Assembly: GCA_022842725.1 (NCBI GenBank) | Contig: JALHOZ010000036.1 | Location: 1-45,935, forward strand | Length of the DNA: 45,935 bases | Reading direction: 5' to 3' | DNA from: Saprospiraceae bacterium | Lineage (GTDB): Bacteria; Bacteroidota; Bacteroidia; Chitinophagales; Saprospiraceae | Shown here: piece after piece, positions 1 to 7,986 of the stretch | Layout: every line of letters starts with the position of its first letter | Position numbering within the stretch: the stretch's first letter is position 1 | The notes under the pieces: model-generated | The model's database searches: none | Told to the model about the DNA's origin: nothing | Seen by the model: the letters and a program-made list of their open reading frames with translations, nothing else | Position numbers and translations under genes: made by a program

Positions 1-63
1 TTTTTGAGGAGGATATATTTTGGTGACACCCTCCATTGCAAAAATAACTTTATAATCTGCCAT
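1..63 (-). CDS. ettA: EttA-type ABC-F ATPase, first 21 codons only
   Basis: The minus strand from the ATG at 63 reads MADYKVIFAMEGVTKIYPPQ and then runs off the window edge. This matches the conserved N-terminus of the energy-dependent translational throttle protein EttA, where a (V/I)IF(S/A)M..V.K.YPPQK stretch opens the first ABC domain. EttA is a cytoplasmic ABC-F protein that binds the ribosomal E site and gates entry into elongation according to the ATP/ADP ratio. Only the opening of the first nucleotide-binding domain is visible; Walker A and everything later lie outside. On the minus strand two TATATTTG motifs (plus-strand 86-93 and 94-101) fit the Bacteroidota -7 box, but I see no good -33 partner. 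It is transcribed away from the abi unit. Confidence 0.82.
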   Translation of the reverse strand, partial: MADYKVIFAMEGVTKIYPPQK

Positions 64-211
64 ATATGGTTTAATTTTAAGGATGCAAATATACAAATAT
101 AACATCGTTTTCAGTGTTTGTTTAACACAAAATGAAGAAGAGATAATGAATCATTTTATATACCCGAACTTACCCTTTCAAACTTACTAAAAAATAATTA
201 TTTTAAAAAAA

Positions 212-242
212 TTTTCAGAATTAAGAAATAGTTGTACCTTTG
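212..242 (+). promoter_or_regulatory. Bacteroidota promoter of the abi-associated RNA
   Basis: TACCTTTG at 235-242 is an exact TAnnTTTG -7 element. A TTTT at 212-215 sits 19 nt upstream in the -33 position (imperfect against TTTG). Expected transcription start is about 247-251, immediately before the hairpin RNA. Confidence 0.6.
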
Positions 243-248
243 TTTCAA

Positions 249-299
249 CAGTACCCGTTCAGCATACCGTAAGATCTGCTGGCGGGTCATTCTTTTTTC
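249..299 (+). ncRNA. Putative abiF-type small hairpin RNA upstream of the Abi gene
   Basis: Directly after the promoter, an imperfect hairpin forms: ACCCG (253-257) pairs with CGGGT (283-287), an internal loop of TT opposite G follows, and CAGCA (260-264) pairs with TGCTG (277-281) around a 12-nt loop. A run of six T (293-298) follows, so the RNA would end like an intrinsic terminator seven bases before the abi start codon. A short, self-terminating RNA between promoter and toxin gene is the layout of RNA antitoxins (ToxIN-like). I recall a conserved abiF RNA motif described upstream of this protein family, but I could not test the match. Alternative: a simple transcription attenuator for the gene. 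Confidence 0.55.
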
Positions 300-305
300 A
301 GAGCT

Positions 306-1229
306 ATGGCAAATAAAACTCCTTTCACCATAACAGACCAAATATCCTTGCTTAAACTGCGAGGAATGCTCTTCAAAGACGAACCATCTGCACATCACTT
401 TTTAGAAAATATCAGTTTTTATCGACTTAAAGGCTATTGGTGGGATTTGCAAGCCGACTATACTTTGCACACTTTAAAACCCAATACTTACTTTGAAGAC
501 ATACTAGACCGTTATAATTTTGACAGACACTTACGTTTGATACTTTTTGATGCCATAGAGCGTATTGAAATAGCATTACGTACCAAAATGATTTACCACC
601 TTTCAATTGCTTATGGCGGATTGTGGTATTTAAATCAAAATTTGTTTGAAACCACACCTTTACCTTCAAACCCTAACACTACTATTTATCAAAATACTAT
701 TCTTGAACTCAAAAAAGAGTTTTTGAGAAGTCAGGAAATTTTTATACAAGACCAAAAACGAAGATTTCCCAATCAGGATGCAGATGCCTGGAAAATAATG
801 GAAGTTGCTTCTATGGGTACATTATCTAAGCTTTTCAAGAACTTAAAGCACCAATTGCCTGAAAAAGCAATTATAACAAACCAAATGGGATTAAACCTCC
901 ATAATGAACTCTCAAGTTGGTTGGAGGCAATTACTTATCTCAGAAACATTATTGCTCATCACTCCAGACTATGGAGCAGAAATATGGTAAAAGTTCCAAT
1001 TGCCAACTTGAACAACCCGATTTCAGTTTGGTTGGACAAACCTCTACACCCTGTTCAGAGCAAAAAACCATTTTTAATCATTAGTACAATGGTTTATTTA
1101 TGCAATGAAGTAACACCAAATCATCAAATTAAAAGTAAAATAGTATCACTATTTGCAAATAATCCTAACATTCCAATCTATAAATTGGGTTTTTTGAACA
1201 ATTGGCAAAACGAAGGACTATGGAAATAA
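306..1229 (+). CDS. Abi_2 / AbiF-type HEPN abortive-infection protein
   Basis: 307 aa, the normal size for the Abi_2 (AbiD/AbiF) family of phage-resistance proteins. The N-terminus (ITDQISLLKLRGMLF, then FYRLKGYWW around residues 37-46) and the DRHLRLILFDAIERIEIALR segment (73-92) are typical. Near the C-terminal third, YLRNIIAHHSRLW contains R213-x4-H218, the catalytic RNase signature of HEPN domains, so the protein is probably a toxic ribonuclease released on infection. The ATG at 306 lies 7 nt after the T-run of the small RNA and no classical Shine-Dalgarno is visible. Translation therefore depends on read-through of that element. The gene is AT-rich and isolated, as expected for a mobile defence gene. 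The family call is strong; its state as a toxin here is inference. Confidence 0.85.
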   Translation: MANKTPFTITDQISLLKLRGMLFKDEPSAHHFLENISFYRLKGYWWDLQADYTLHTLKPNTYFEDILDRYNFDRHLRLILFDAIERIEIALRTKMIYHLSIAYGGLWYLNQNLFETTPLPSNPNTTIYQNTILELKKEFLRSQEIFIQDQKRRFPNQDADAWKIMEVASMGTLSKLFKNLKHQLPEKAIITNQMGLNLHNELSSWLEAITYLRNIIAHHSRLWSRNMVKVPIANLNNPISVWLDKPLHPVQSKKPFLIISTMVYLCNEVTPNHQIKSKIVSLFANNPNIPIYKLGFLNNWQNEGLWK

Positions 1230-1615
1230 CCTTTAAATATTACTGGGATAATCTTAAATTTTTAAATACTAATTAAGAAGGAAATAAATACTGGATCGCT
1301 ATATCCATCCAAACACACCTACCGGTCTGAACATATACAATATTTCCTCAAAATTTTTGATTTTAATTTCATTTACGCTTTCAAATGGTTTTTGTCCTGA
1401 AGCATACAGTGTTTATTGCAGTTAATACAACTTCCAAAATACTATTCCACATTATTATCCGATCATTTATAATCACATACCATTTTTCAATGCAAGGAAT
1501 TCCTCCACTTATTTCAATTATACAAACCGATTTACCAACATTTCGAAAAATAAAACCAAATAATTTGTAGCGTTTTGTTTCCTTTGAGAATTAATAGAGT
1601 ATAAATCATTAAAAC
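1230..1615. other. Intergenic region, no supported gene
   Basis: AT-rich spacer between the abi gene and the lipoprotein operon. A 61-codon open frame at 1385-1570 has no recognisable domain or plausible start signal and was not called. I see no clear terminator hairpin or exact TAnnTTTG promoter. Confidence 0.5.
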
Positions 1616-3325
1616 ATGTATCTTTCTAAATACATTTTTGTTCTGGCCACCTTGTTGATATTGTCAGGATGTTATCCCGACACGGAAGAATCCACGGACA
1701 CCATCATCAAACCGGTCAAAAAAACGGTCATCGCTTCTTCCAAAGTCGTCATCAATGTCACAGATGAAAACGGACAGGCGTTGACAGGTCTGACTGCACG
1801 GTTCAATCAACAAAGTAAAATCATCAATCTGGCATCCTTTTTTTTGTTTGACGCCAAAAATATTTATAAAGAAAACGAACTTCTTTCCATAACCGATAAA
1901 GAAGGACAGGTGTATGAATATTCTTTATACAATATAGAAAATCAGGTCAATTACCACAATCTTACGCTATTCAGAAATGCCCAAAAAAAGATTTTTTCAA
2001 CTACTGAAGGAAGTGTGATTTCTTTTCCTTCCGGGAAAATGGACATCGACCTGACAAATACCAATTTTACCTTTGAAAATGAAACGTATGCCGGCAATGT
2101 AAACTGTTTTTATCACGAATATGACCTCAACAATCCGTACCATGTACAAGCGATCCCGGGAGGAAAACTGTTGGACATCGACGGCAAATACCATCTGATC
2201 GAATGGCTTTATGTTTTCAGGTTTGACCTTCTGACTCAAAATGAAAAACACCTGGCTTTGGCCAATCCACAAAACGTATTTCTGAATATAAATCCGGATA
2301 AACAAGCCCACATCATTCAATACGACAGGTCAAAAAAGAGTTGGACGGATCTCGGGACTTTTTCGGATACAAAAAATATTCCTGTTCAAACTTCCGGCAT
2401 CTATGCAGTGGTTTACACATACGAACCGTCGGTTTTGAAAGGTGTTTTTACGGCTAATAATCTTCCTTTGGTGAAACAAAAAATCACCTATAATTATGAT
2501 GGAAAAAGATATGAAGCCCAAACTACCAATACCGGCACATGGGAAATATGGGTTCCTAAAAACAAATCCGTTTCTATCCAACCTTCCGCAACATGTCCGG
2601 ACTTACAAAACGGTATCACTATAAACGCCGATGAAAATATTGTGGATACAGGAACTAAAAACTTCAGCACGACCCAAATAAAAAACATTACCCTGAAAGG
2701 CAGTTTTAAAAATTGTTTTGCCGAAGCTTTACCCGGAGGATTTATCATGATTAATCAAAATACAAAAACCGAATACATATATATTCCGGAAAGTGACTTT
2801 GAGTGGACCCTTCCTGTTTGTGGCGACGGCGACCTTTCATACGGCGCAGCGGGCAATGCAGGAGAAAAAATGGCTAACATCAGTTTTGATAGTGATATCG
2901 CTGACCTGGGAAATATATTCCTTTGTTCGGGTCTTGAAAACCAATACATCAGTTTGAGGACTCCGGATGGAAATATCTTGTACACCGGCGATATCATTGT
3001 CACCGGGTCGGGTTCGGAAACCAGCATTTTATTCAAAAGCACAACCCAGGAGTTTTTGATCACCTTTATAAACAATCAACAACCAGGATTGGTCGCTGCA
3101 GAAACCGGAAACATCGTTTGGAAAGATCCGACTTTTCTGAATAAAGGAATTGAAATCAACTGTCCGACGTCAAATACCTGCGGATTTGAAGAAATCCGGA
3201 TACTGAGTCAACAGAATAATGATTGGATTAAAGGTAGCTTTAAAGGCAATTTCTGGTCCAAAACATTACAGCCGCTTACGGCAAAAAATCAAATATTGGA
3301 AGGAGATTTTTTTATAAAACGTTGA
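1616..3325 (+). CDS. Large lipoprotein with beta-rich regulatory-like domains, unknown function
   Basis: 569 aa. The N-terminus MYLSKYIFVLATLLILSGC is a lipoprotein signal with lipobox LSGC, giving lipidated Cys19. The mature protein opens with a Thr/Glu-rich linker, then a segment resembling carboxypeptidase-regulatory/Ig-like folds (VVINVTDENGQALTGLTARF). A second such unit follows around residues 270-330 (LKGVFTANNLPLVKQKITYN, then TNTGTWEIWVPKNKSVSIQP) and a third around 360-420 (LKGSFKNCFAEALPGGFIMI). No catalytic motif is recognised. It ends 3 nt before the TTG start of an ECF sigma factor, so the two are probably translationally coupled, and a T9SS cargo lies downstream. Probably an envelope-anchored surface or sensor protein; function unknown. 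Confidence 0.75.
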   Translation: MYLSKYIFVLATLLILSGCYPDTEESTDTIIKPVKKTVIASSKVVINVTDENGQALTGLTARFNQQSKIINLASFFLFDAKNIYKENELLSITDKEGQVYEYSLYNIENQVNYHNLTLFRNAQKKIFSTTEGSVISFPSGKMDIDLTNTNFTFENETYAGNVNCFYHEYDLNNPYHVQAIPGGKLLDIDGKYHLIEWLYVFRFDLLTQNEKHLALANPQNVFLNINPDKQAHIIQYDRSKKSWTDLGTFSDTKNIPVQTSGIYAVVYTYEPSVLKGVFTANNLPLVKQKITYNYDGKRYEAQTTNTGTWEIWVPKNKSVSIQPSATCPDLQNGITINADENIVDTGTKNFSTTQIKNITLKGSFKNCFAEALPGGFIMINQNTKTEYIYIPESDFEWTLPVCGDGDLSYGAAGNAGEKMANISFDSDIADLGNIFLCSGLENQYISLRTPDGNILYTGDIIVTGSGSETSILFKSTTQEFLITFINNQQPGLVAAETGNIVWKDPTFLNKGIEINCPTSNTCGFEEIRILSQQNNDWIKGSFKGNFWSKTLQPLTAKNQILEGDFFIKR

Positions 3326-3328
3326 TCC

Positions 3329-3856
3329 TTGGAAGACTTATCCATCATATCCGGTTGTAAAAAAGGCCAAGAGTCTGCTTACAAAGCCCTGGTAGAAAAA
3401 TATTCTCCGGATCTGATGGCTGTATGTGTACGATACATGAAAGACAAAGAACACGCAAAGGACGTGTTGCAGGATAGTCTGATCAAAATCATCAGAAACA
3501 TCGATTCGTACCGGGAACAGGGAAGTTTTCGCAACTGGCTTGTCACCATCACCGTCAACACCTGCCTCAAAGAAATCAAAAAATACAGGCATCTCGAAGA
3601 CATCAGCAGCATTTTGACAGAAGAAAGCCGTGAAATGTCTGTGACGGACGACCTGAATATTCAGGATGTACTCAATCTGGTCAATCAGCTTCCTGATATG
3701 CAGCGCCTTGTATTCAATCTATATGCTGTCGAAGGTTACAGTCATGCAGAAATAGCTTTGTTGCTCGATATTGCAGAATCATCAAGCCGGGTTTATCTTA
3801 CGAGAGCCCGACAGTATTTACAACAAAAAACAAAAAGTTTTGAACACCAAAAATAA
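3329..3856 (+). CDS. ECF-family RNA polymerase sigma factor
   Basis: 175 aa. Region 2 spans about residues 10-80 (YKALVEKYSPDLMAVCVRYM, then DVLQDSLIKIIRNIDSYREQ, then RNWLVTITVNTCLKEIKKYR). Region 4 spans about 110-168 (LVNQLPDMQRLVFNLYAVEG, then HAEIALLLDIAESSSRVYLT). There is no region 3, so it is a group IV (ECF) sigma factor that redirects RNA polymerase. The start is a TTG three bases after the lipoprotein stop; the first in-frame ATG lies inside region 2, so TTG is needed to keep a full domain. A GGAAGGAG tract at 3297-3304 is about 24 nt upstream, far for a direct ribosome site, which also suggests coupling. The next gene encodes a membrane protein that may be its anti-sigma factor. 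Confidence 0.9.
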   Translation: MEDLSIISGCKKGQESAYKALVEKYSPDLMAVCVRYMKDKEHAKDVLQDSLIKIIRNIDSYREQGSFRNWLVTITVNTCLKEIKKYRHLEDISSILTEESREMSVTDDLNIQDVLNLVNQLPDMQRLVFNLYAVEGYSHAEIALLLDIAESSSRVYLTRARQYLQQKTKSFEHQK

Positions 3857-3867
3857 ATTTTATCATC

Positions 3868-5145
3868 ATGGAATGGAATGATAAAGAAAAAAAGATCATC
3901 GGACAACTTCAACACCACACCGAAACGGTGGACACAGAAGCTTTGTGGCGCGGTATCCAACCCAATCTGCCGGTTCGTCGGAAACGAATGTGGTTGCCCT
4001 TTTTTCTGTTTTTCCTCGGTGGATTAGGCACGGGAATCGGAGGGTATTATCTTATCGACAATGATGCTCCAAAAATCCCTGAGGTTTCATCAACAGCCTG
4101 GGCCGAAGAAAAGGCAGAATTGCTTCAACAATTAAAAACCTGTTTGGAAACCGATAATACCGTAATAACAAACCAAAATAATAAACCATCAAACGTTCAG
4201 CCTTTTGTTCGTAATCAAAACCATTTTTATAATCCCTTAACCCAAACAAATCCATTCACAACACAAAACCTCCCCGCCTATATTCCTGCTACAGAAACGA
4301 CCAAAATACCGGAAACGGTGGGCACAACTTCAACTGATGACGGTCTGATGATAAAAGATGTTGTCAATGTCGATGAACTGAATGCCAAATCCGTCGAACT
4401 TTTTGAAAATAAAGCCACCCTTCTGGTCGAACCCATCTTTTCAAAACCAACAGAAAAAATTTCATCAAAATGGCTTCAGTATCTGATGGTGGGCGCCGGA
4501 CCAACTTTTGTAACAGACAGATTATCTTACGAAAATACAACAAAAACGACGCTTCACCGACCGATGTATCATTATGCTCTTGAATATGGTCTTCACAAAA
4601 GGTTTTTTAAAAATCTGATGGGAAATATCGGGATCAATTACACCGGTATGGCTTCACACATTCGGTATCATACAATCAAAACCGAAGAATTTTCACTTAC
4701 GGACACCATTGGATACTTTATTGGCCCTGACGGTTTGATGACTACAGAGACCGGAGAGGTATTGGTAACTAAAGTCACCAAAAAAAATGGTAAAACCTAC
4801 CAATACAGCCAGAGTCTTTTTATCCATCCGTCTTTGGAATACGACATTCCTTTGCGAAAATCTTCTTCTCTCTCGATCAAAGCAAGCTTGATGATTCCTT
4901 TGGTCCGTTGGCAAAAAAGCAGTTTTTTGAATCCTGAGGGGGAAGTGATCAAACAGACACCGGCTATCAGCTATTTCGAACGCCCCATGCTGAGAGGTGG
5001 GGTGACTTACCAAACCATTTTACACCATAAAACCATAGGTTTTTATCTTGATTTCCTATTGGGCAGTCAAAACATACAAACCGAAACGTATAGTACAGCG
5101 CGCACTTTATTTTTTCCTCAAACCGGAATGAGGATATTTTTTTAA
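3868..5145 (+). CDS. Single-TM protein with C-terminal barrel-like domain; candidate anti-sigma partner
   Basis: 425 aa. A hydrophilic N-terminus of about 40 residues (MEWNDKEKKIIGQLQHHTET, with TEALWRGIQPNLP) is followed by basic residues and one membrane helix at about 41-62 (MWLPFFLFFLGGLGTGIGGY). Then comes a low-complexity Asn/Thr-rich linker (about 90-150) and a C-terminal domain of about 200 residues with alternating beta-strand texture ending in Phe-Phe, reminiscent of outer-membrane barrel strands. Position 11 nt after an ECF sigma gene and the cytosol-TM-periplasm layout suit an anti-sigma factor, but no zinc-finger or FecR motif is visible. A barrel-like tail on an inner-membrane anchor is odd. 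Function inferred from context only. Confidence 0.6.
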   Translation: MEWNDKEKKIIGQLQHHTETVDTEALWRGIQPNLPVRRKRMWLPFFLFFLGGLGTGIGGYYLIDNDAPKIPEVSSTAWAEEKAELLQQLKTCLETDNTVITNQNNKPSNVQPFVRNQNHFYNPLTQTNPFTTQNLPAYIPATETTKIPETVGTTSTDDGLMIKDVVNVDELNAKSVELFENKATLLVEPIFSKPTEKISSKWLQYLMVGAGPTFVTDRLSYENTTKTTLHRPMYHYALEYGLHKRFFKNLMGNIGINYTGMASHIRYHTIKTEEFSLTDTIGYFIGPDGLMTTETGEVLVTKVTKKNGKTYQYSQSLFIHPSLEYDIPLRKSSSLSIKASLMIPLVRWQKSSFLNPEGEVIKQTPAISYFERPMLRGGVTYQTILHHKTIGFYLDFLLGSQNIQTETYSTARTLFFPQTGMRIFF

Positions 5146-5183
5146 TCTTTATTGATAACAATATTACAAAAAATGAATATATC

Positions 5184-7859
5184 ATGACAACAAAAATGAA
5201 CACCCTTTATCTCTTTATGTTCCTCTGCCTTCTGGCCGGAACACGACTCACTGCGCAGACTGCTGTTTGCAAGGCAGAAGTTACAAAAGGCACAGCAACC
5301 AGCAGCTGTCTGTCTTCCATTGATTTTGATGACATCGATGACGGATCGTCGGATTTTGACACATACACCCTTAGTCAAACCGAATTTACAGGACCGGGAA
5401 GTTATCCGGTGACTCTGACTGTAACCAATTCAAACGGAAATTCTTCTTCCTGTGAAAGTAATGTCGTCGTGGTGGATGATGTAAGGCCAACTCCTTATGT
5501 AAGGTCTCAGGTATATGTCAGACTGGACATGGACAATACCAAAACTTTAACACCTGAAATGTTTGATGTTGGTTCTTTTGACAATTGTTCAGGGATCTCT
5601 TACATGACCGTCACCCCTTCCGTCGTGACTTGCAACGATATCAGCCCTGTAACGGTTGAAGTCAGAGTATATGACAATGCCGGCAATTGGGATTATGCCA
5701 TTACATCTGCTAATCTGTCCAATGCACAGAACTCAGTTCAAACATTGGTATGCAATTCCGATATCGTAGTCATTCTGGGAACAGGTGAAACCAAAGAAAT
5801 ATTTACCAATGAAGTTTTGGAAGGCGGACCGTATAAATGTTGGGAAGAATACGACCTGGACATTCTCGAAAACAATGTGCCCAGGGCAAATAATTTTGTG
5901 ACAAGTGCGGATGTTCAAAAAAACATTGTGGCGAGGGTAAAAGATATCACCACAAACAACACATGTTGGACAACAATCACTGTCATAGGCTCAAGCTGTG
6001 CGGAACTCAACATTTGTGATACCAAATCCCGATGTGAAGACGCAGGAGATTGTAATTCCGGCCACAGCCTTTCTGATGATGTCGAATGGCCTTGTGATTT
6101 GGTGATTGTCGATGTTCCTTTTGCAATTTTCAACAATCCGACTCCTGCAGCATTGGCAACCTTTACCGGACAGGATATTGATGAAATGCAGCCTTTCCTT
6201 TACAACGGAGACCCTTTGTGTAATGCTACCGTTTCAATAGCTTATCACGACGTTTTTGTAAATTCAGGTGGTGGCAGATTGATCACCAGGACATGGACAG
6301 TACTTCATTGGGCTTCAACACAAACCTATTCTTATGTTCAGGAAATATCAATGAATTCACCGGTGACCAACAGTTGTGAAATTTGTGACACACTGGCGTG
6401 GAATACACCCATCACCGGTTGCAGCGGAGGACACAGTGATACAGATGCCGTCGAATGGCCTGCGGATATTACAATTACTTCAAAAAGAGTATCACCTGTA
6501 GATTTGTCTTACGAACCAGGCATCAACCCGAACGATGTAAAACCCGTTTTGAGTGAAAATTGTGCATCTTTTTTTCTGATTAGTTATACAGATGTCATTT
6601 TTGATTTTACGCCGGACAGTATCATTGTGGAAAGAACCTGGAGTTTGTTGAACACTTTGAATGCTGTGGAGTATACTTACATACAACGTATCCACATTTT
6701 AAATCCGATTCAGGACGGAAGTGTTAAGGTTTGTGTTCGTCAACTCAACGGAAATACATTAAACAATGTCGAATTATATCCCGGCAATGTGATAGAAACA
6801 GGTCCTTGTAAAGAATTTGAATTTGACCCAACCAATACCCTTGTCAAACCATCCAAAGCGAGCACAGACTATCTATCAGGCGTTGATCTCGCAGACCTGA
6901 TATTGTTGTATGAACACATTTTGGGCATTCGTGTTCTCGAGCCAAGTCAGGTGTTGTCAGGTGATATAAGTGGAACTGGAGGTGTGTCGACTTTAGATAT
7001 TGTACTTCTAACCAAAATGATCAACGGAGAGCAGGTGAATTTATCACAGTGGCCTACTCCCTGGAAGTTTATCTACCAGGACCTATATCCAAGTCTTTCA
7101 AACGCAAGAAACCAGGTCACCTTACAGTCCTTTAATACTTCAATGTACGGCCATCATTTTATAGGTTACAAATTGGGAGACATCAACAATTCCTATTTTG
7201 AAAGCAATCTTCAGACGATTCCTGTCGATGTTTTTGACGAAATCATCACAGCAGGTGAAATTTATACAGTACCGGTATATTCCAACGATGATATTAATGC
7301 CAACGGAATTCAGTTTAAAATTCACAAAAAAGGTAAAGCTCAAATCAAAGAGGTTCAAAGTAGTTTTTTCGAAAAGTTTGAAATCACTGAATACAAAACG
7401 TATTATTCCATCATCGGATATAATGAAAAATTTGAAGCGTCAAACATTAAAGTCGAAGATTTATTCCTGAACATCACCTTCAAAGCACTTCAAAACAGTA
7501 TTTTGAGTGATGCATTGATCATGTTTGACGAAGGCCACAACAAGTTTATCCTCGCCGGTTCGTATGCTGCTTTACCATTTAAAGTTACTTTTGAAGATAT
7601 CATCAGCGGAAACCAGCAAGTACACCTCAATGGCGGAATTGCTGTATATCCTAATCCTGCTTCTGACAAATTGTATGTCAAAGGATTAACGACTGAGAGT
7701 CAAACCGAAATTTGGAATACGTCAGGAACGCTGATCTATCAGGGCAAAAAACAACAGAATGAAATGATTGACATCAGTCAACTGTTACCCGGCGTTTATG
7801 TGTTAAAAGTGATAACATCGGAAGGGATCAAACAATCCGTCCGGTTTGTAAAATTCTGA
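5184..7859 (+). CDS. T9SS-secreted protein with HYR/PKD-like repeats and dockerin-like domain
   Basis: 891 aa with signal peptide (MTTKMNTLYLFMFLCLLAGT, cleavage near TAQT). Cys-rich Ig/HYR-like repeats occupy about residues 25-530, including two copies of a unit with VEWP and RTW.(V/L)L motifs. A type-I dockerin-like pair of helices follows at about 560-620 (SGVDLADLILLYEHILGIR and STLDIVLLTKMINGEQ). A cohesin-like beta domain lies at about 670-800. The type A sorting domain is at about 816-891 (GIAVYPNPASDKLYVKG, then LLPGVYVLKVITSEG), so the protein should cross the outer membrane by T9SS. It closes the sigma-factor operon and is followed by a strong terminator. M5 (5196) is an alternative start. 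Confidence 0.85.
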   Translation: MTTKMNTLYLFMFLCLLAGTRLTAQTAVCKAEVTKGTATSSCLSSIDFDDIDDGSSDFDTYTLSQTEFTGPGSYPVTLTVTNSNGNSSSCESNVVVVDDVRPTPYVRSQVYVRLDMDNTKTLTPEMFDVGSFDNCSGISYMTVTPSVVTCNDISPVTVEVRVYDNAGNWDYAITSANLSNAQNSVQTLVCNSDIVVILGTGETKEIFTNEVLEGGPYKCWEEYDLDILENNVPRANNFVTSADVQKNIVARVKDITTNNTCWTTITVIGSSCAELNICDTKSRCEDAGDCNSGHSLSDDVEWPCDLVIVDVPFAIFNNPTPAALATFTGQDIDEMQPFLYNGDPLCNATVSIAYHDVFVNSGGGRLITRTWTVLHWASTQTYSYVQEISMNSPVTNSCEICDTLAWNTPITGCSGGHSDTDAVEWPADITITSKRVSPVDLSYEPGINPNDVKPVLSENCASFFLISYTDVIFDFTPDSIIVERTWSLLNTLNAVEYTYIQRIHILNPIQDGSVKVCVRQLNGNTLNNVELYPGNVIETGPCKEFEFDPTNTLVKPSKASTDYLSGVDLADLILLYEHILGIRVLEPSQVLSGDISGTGGVSTLDIVLLTKMINGEQVNLSQWPTPWKFIYQDLYPSLSNARNQVTLQSFNTSMYGHHFIGYKLGDINNSYFESNLQTIPVDVFDEIITAGEIYTVPVYSNDDINANGIQFKIHKKGKAQIKEVQSSFFEKFEITEYKTYYSIIGYNEKFEASNIKVEDLFLNITFKALQNSILSDALIMFDEGHNKFILAGSYAALPFKVTFEDIISGNQQVHLNGGIAVYPNPASDKLYVKGLTTESQTEIWNTSGTLIYQGKKQQNEMIDISQLLPGVYVLKVITSEGIKQSVRFVKF

Positions 7860-7903
7860 TAACCCATTATCATATCAAAAACAACGTCCTTTCATTTTAC
7901 ACC

Positions 7904-7940
7904 AAAGGCCTCCGGAAATCCGGGGGCCTTTGTGTTTTTT
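7904..7940 (+). terminator. Intrinsic terminator of the sigma/T9SS operon
   Basis: AAAGGCCTCCGG (7904-7915), loop AAAT, CCGGGGGCCTTT (7920-7931): a 12-bp stem with one G-T pair, followed by a T-run at 7935-7940. It lies 45 nt after the stop of the T9SS gene. Confidence 0.9.
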
Positions 7941-7986
7941 GATAGATATTTAATGCTTGTACTTTAACTTAAAAATATCTTCCACC

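Noticed and set aside
1385-1570. 61-codon ORF in the spacer after the abi gene
   Set aside because: No ribosome site, no domain, unusual hydrophobic/Ile-rich composition typical of random AT-rich DNA.
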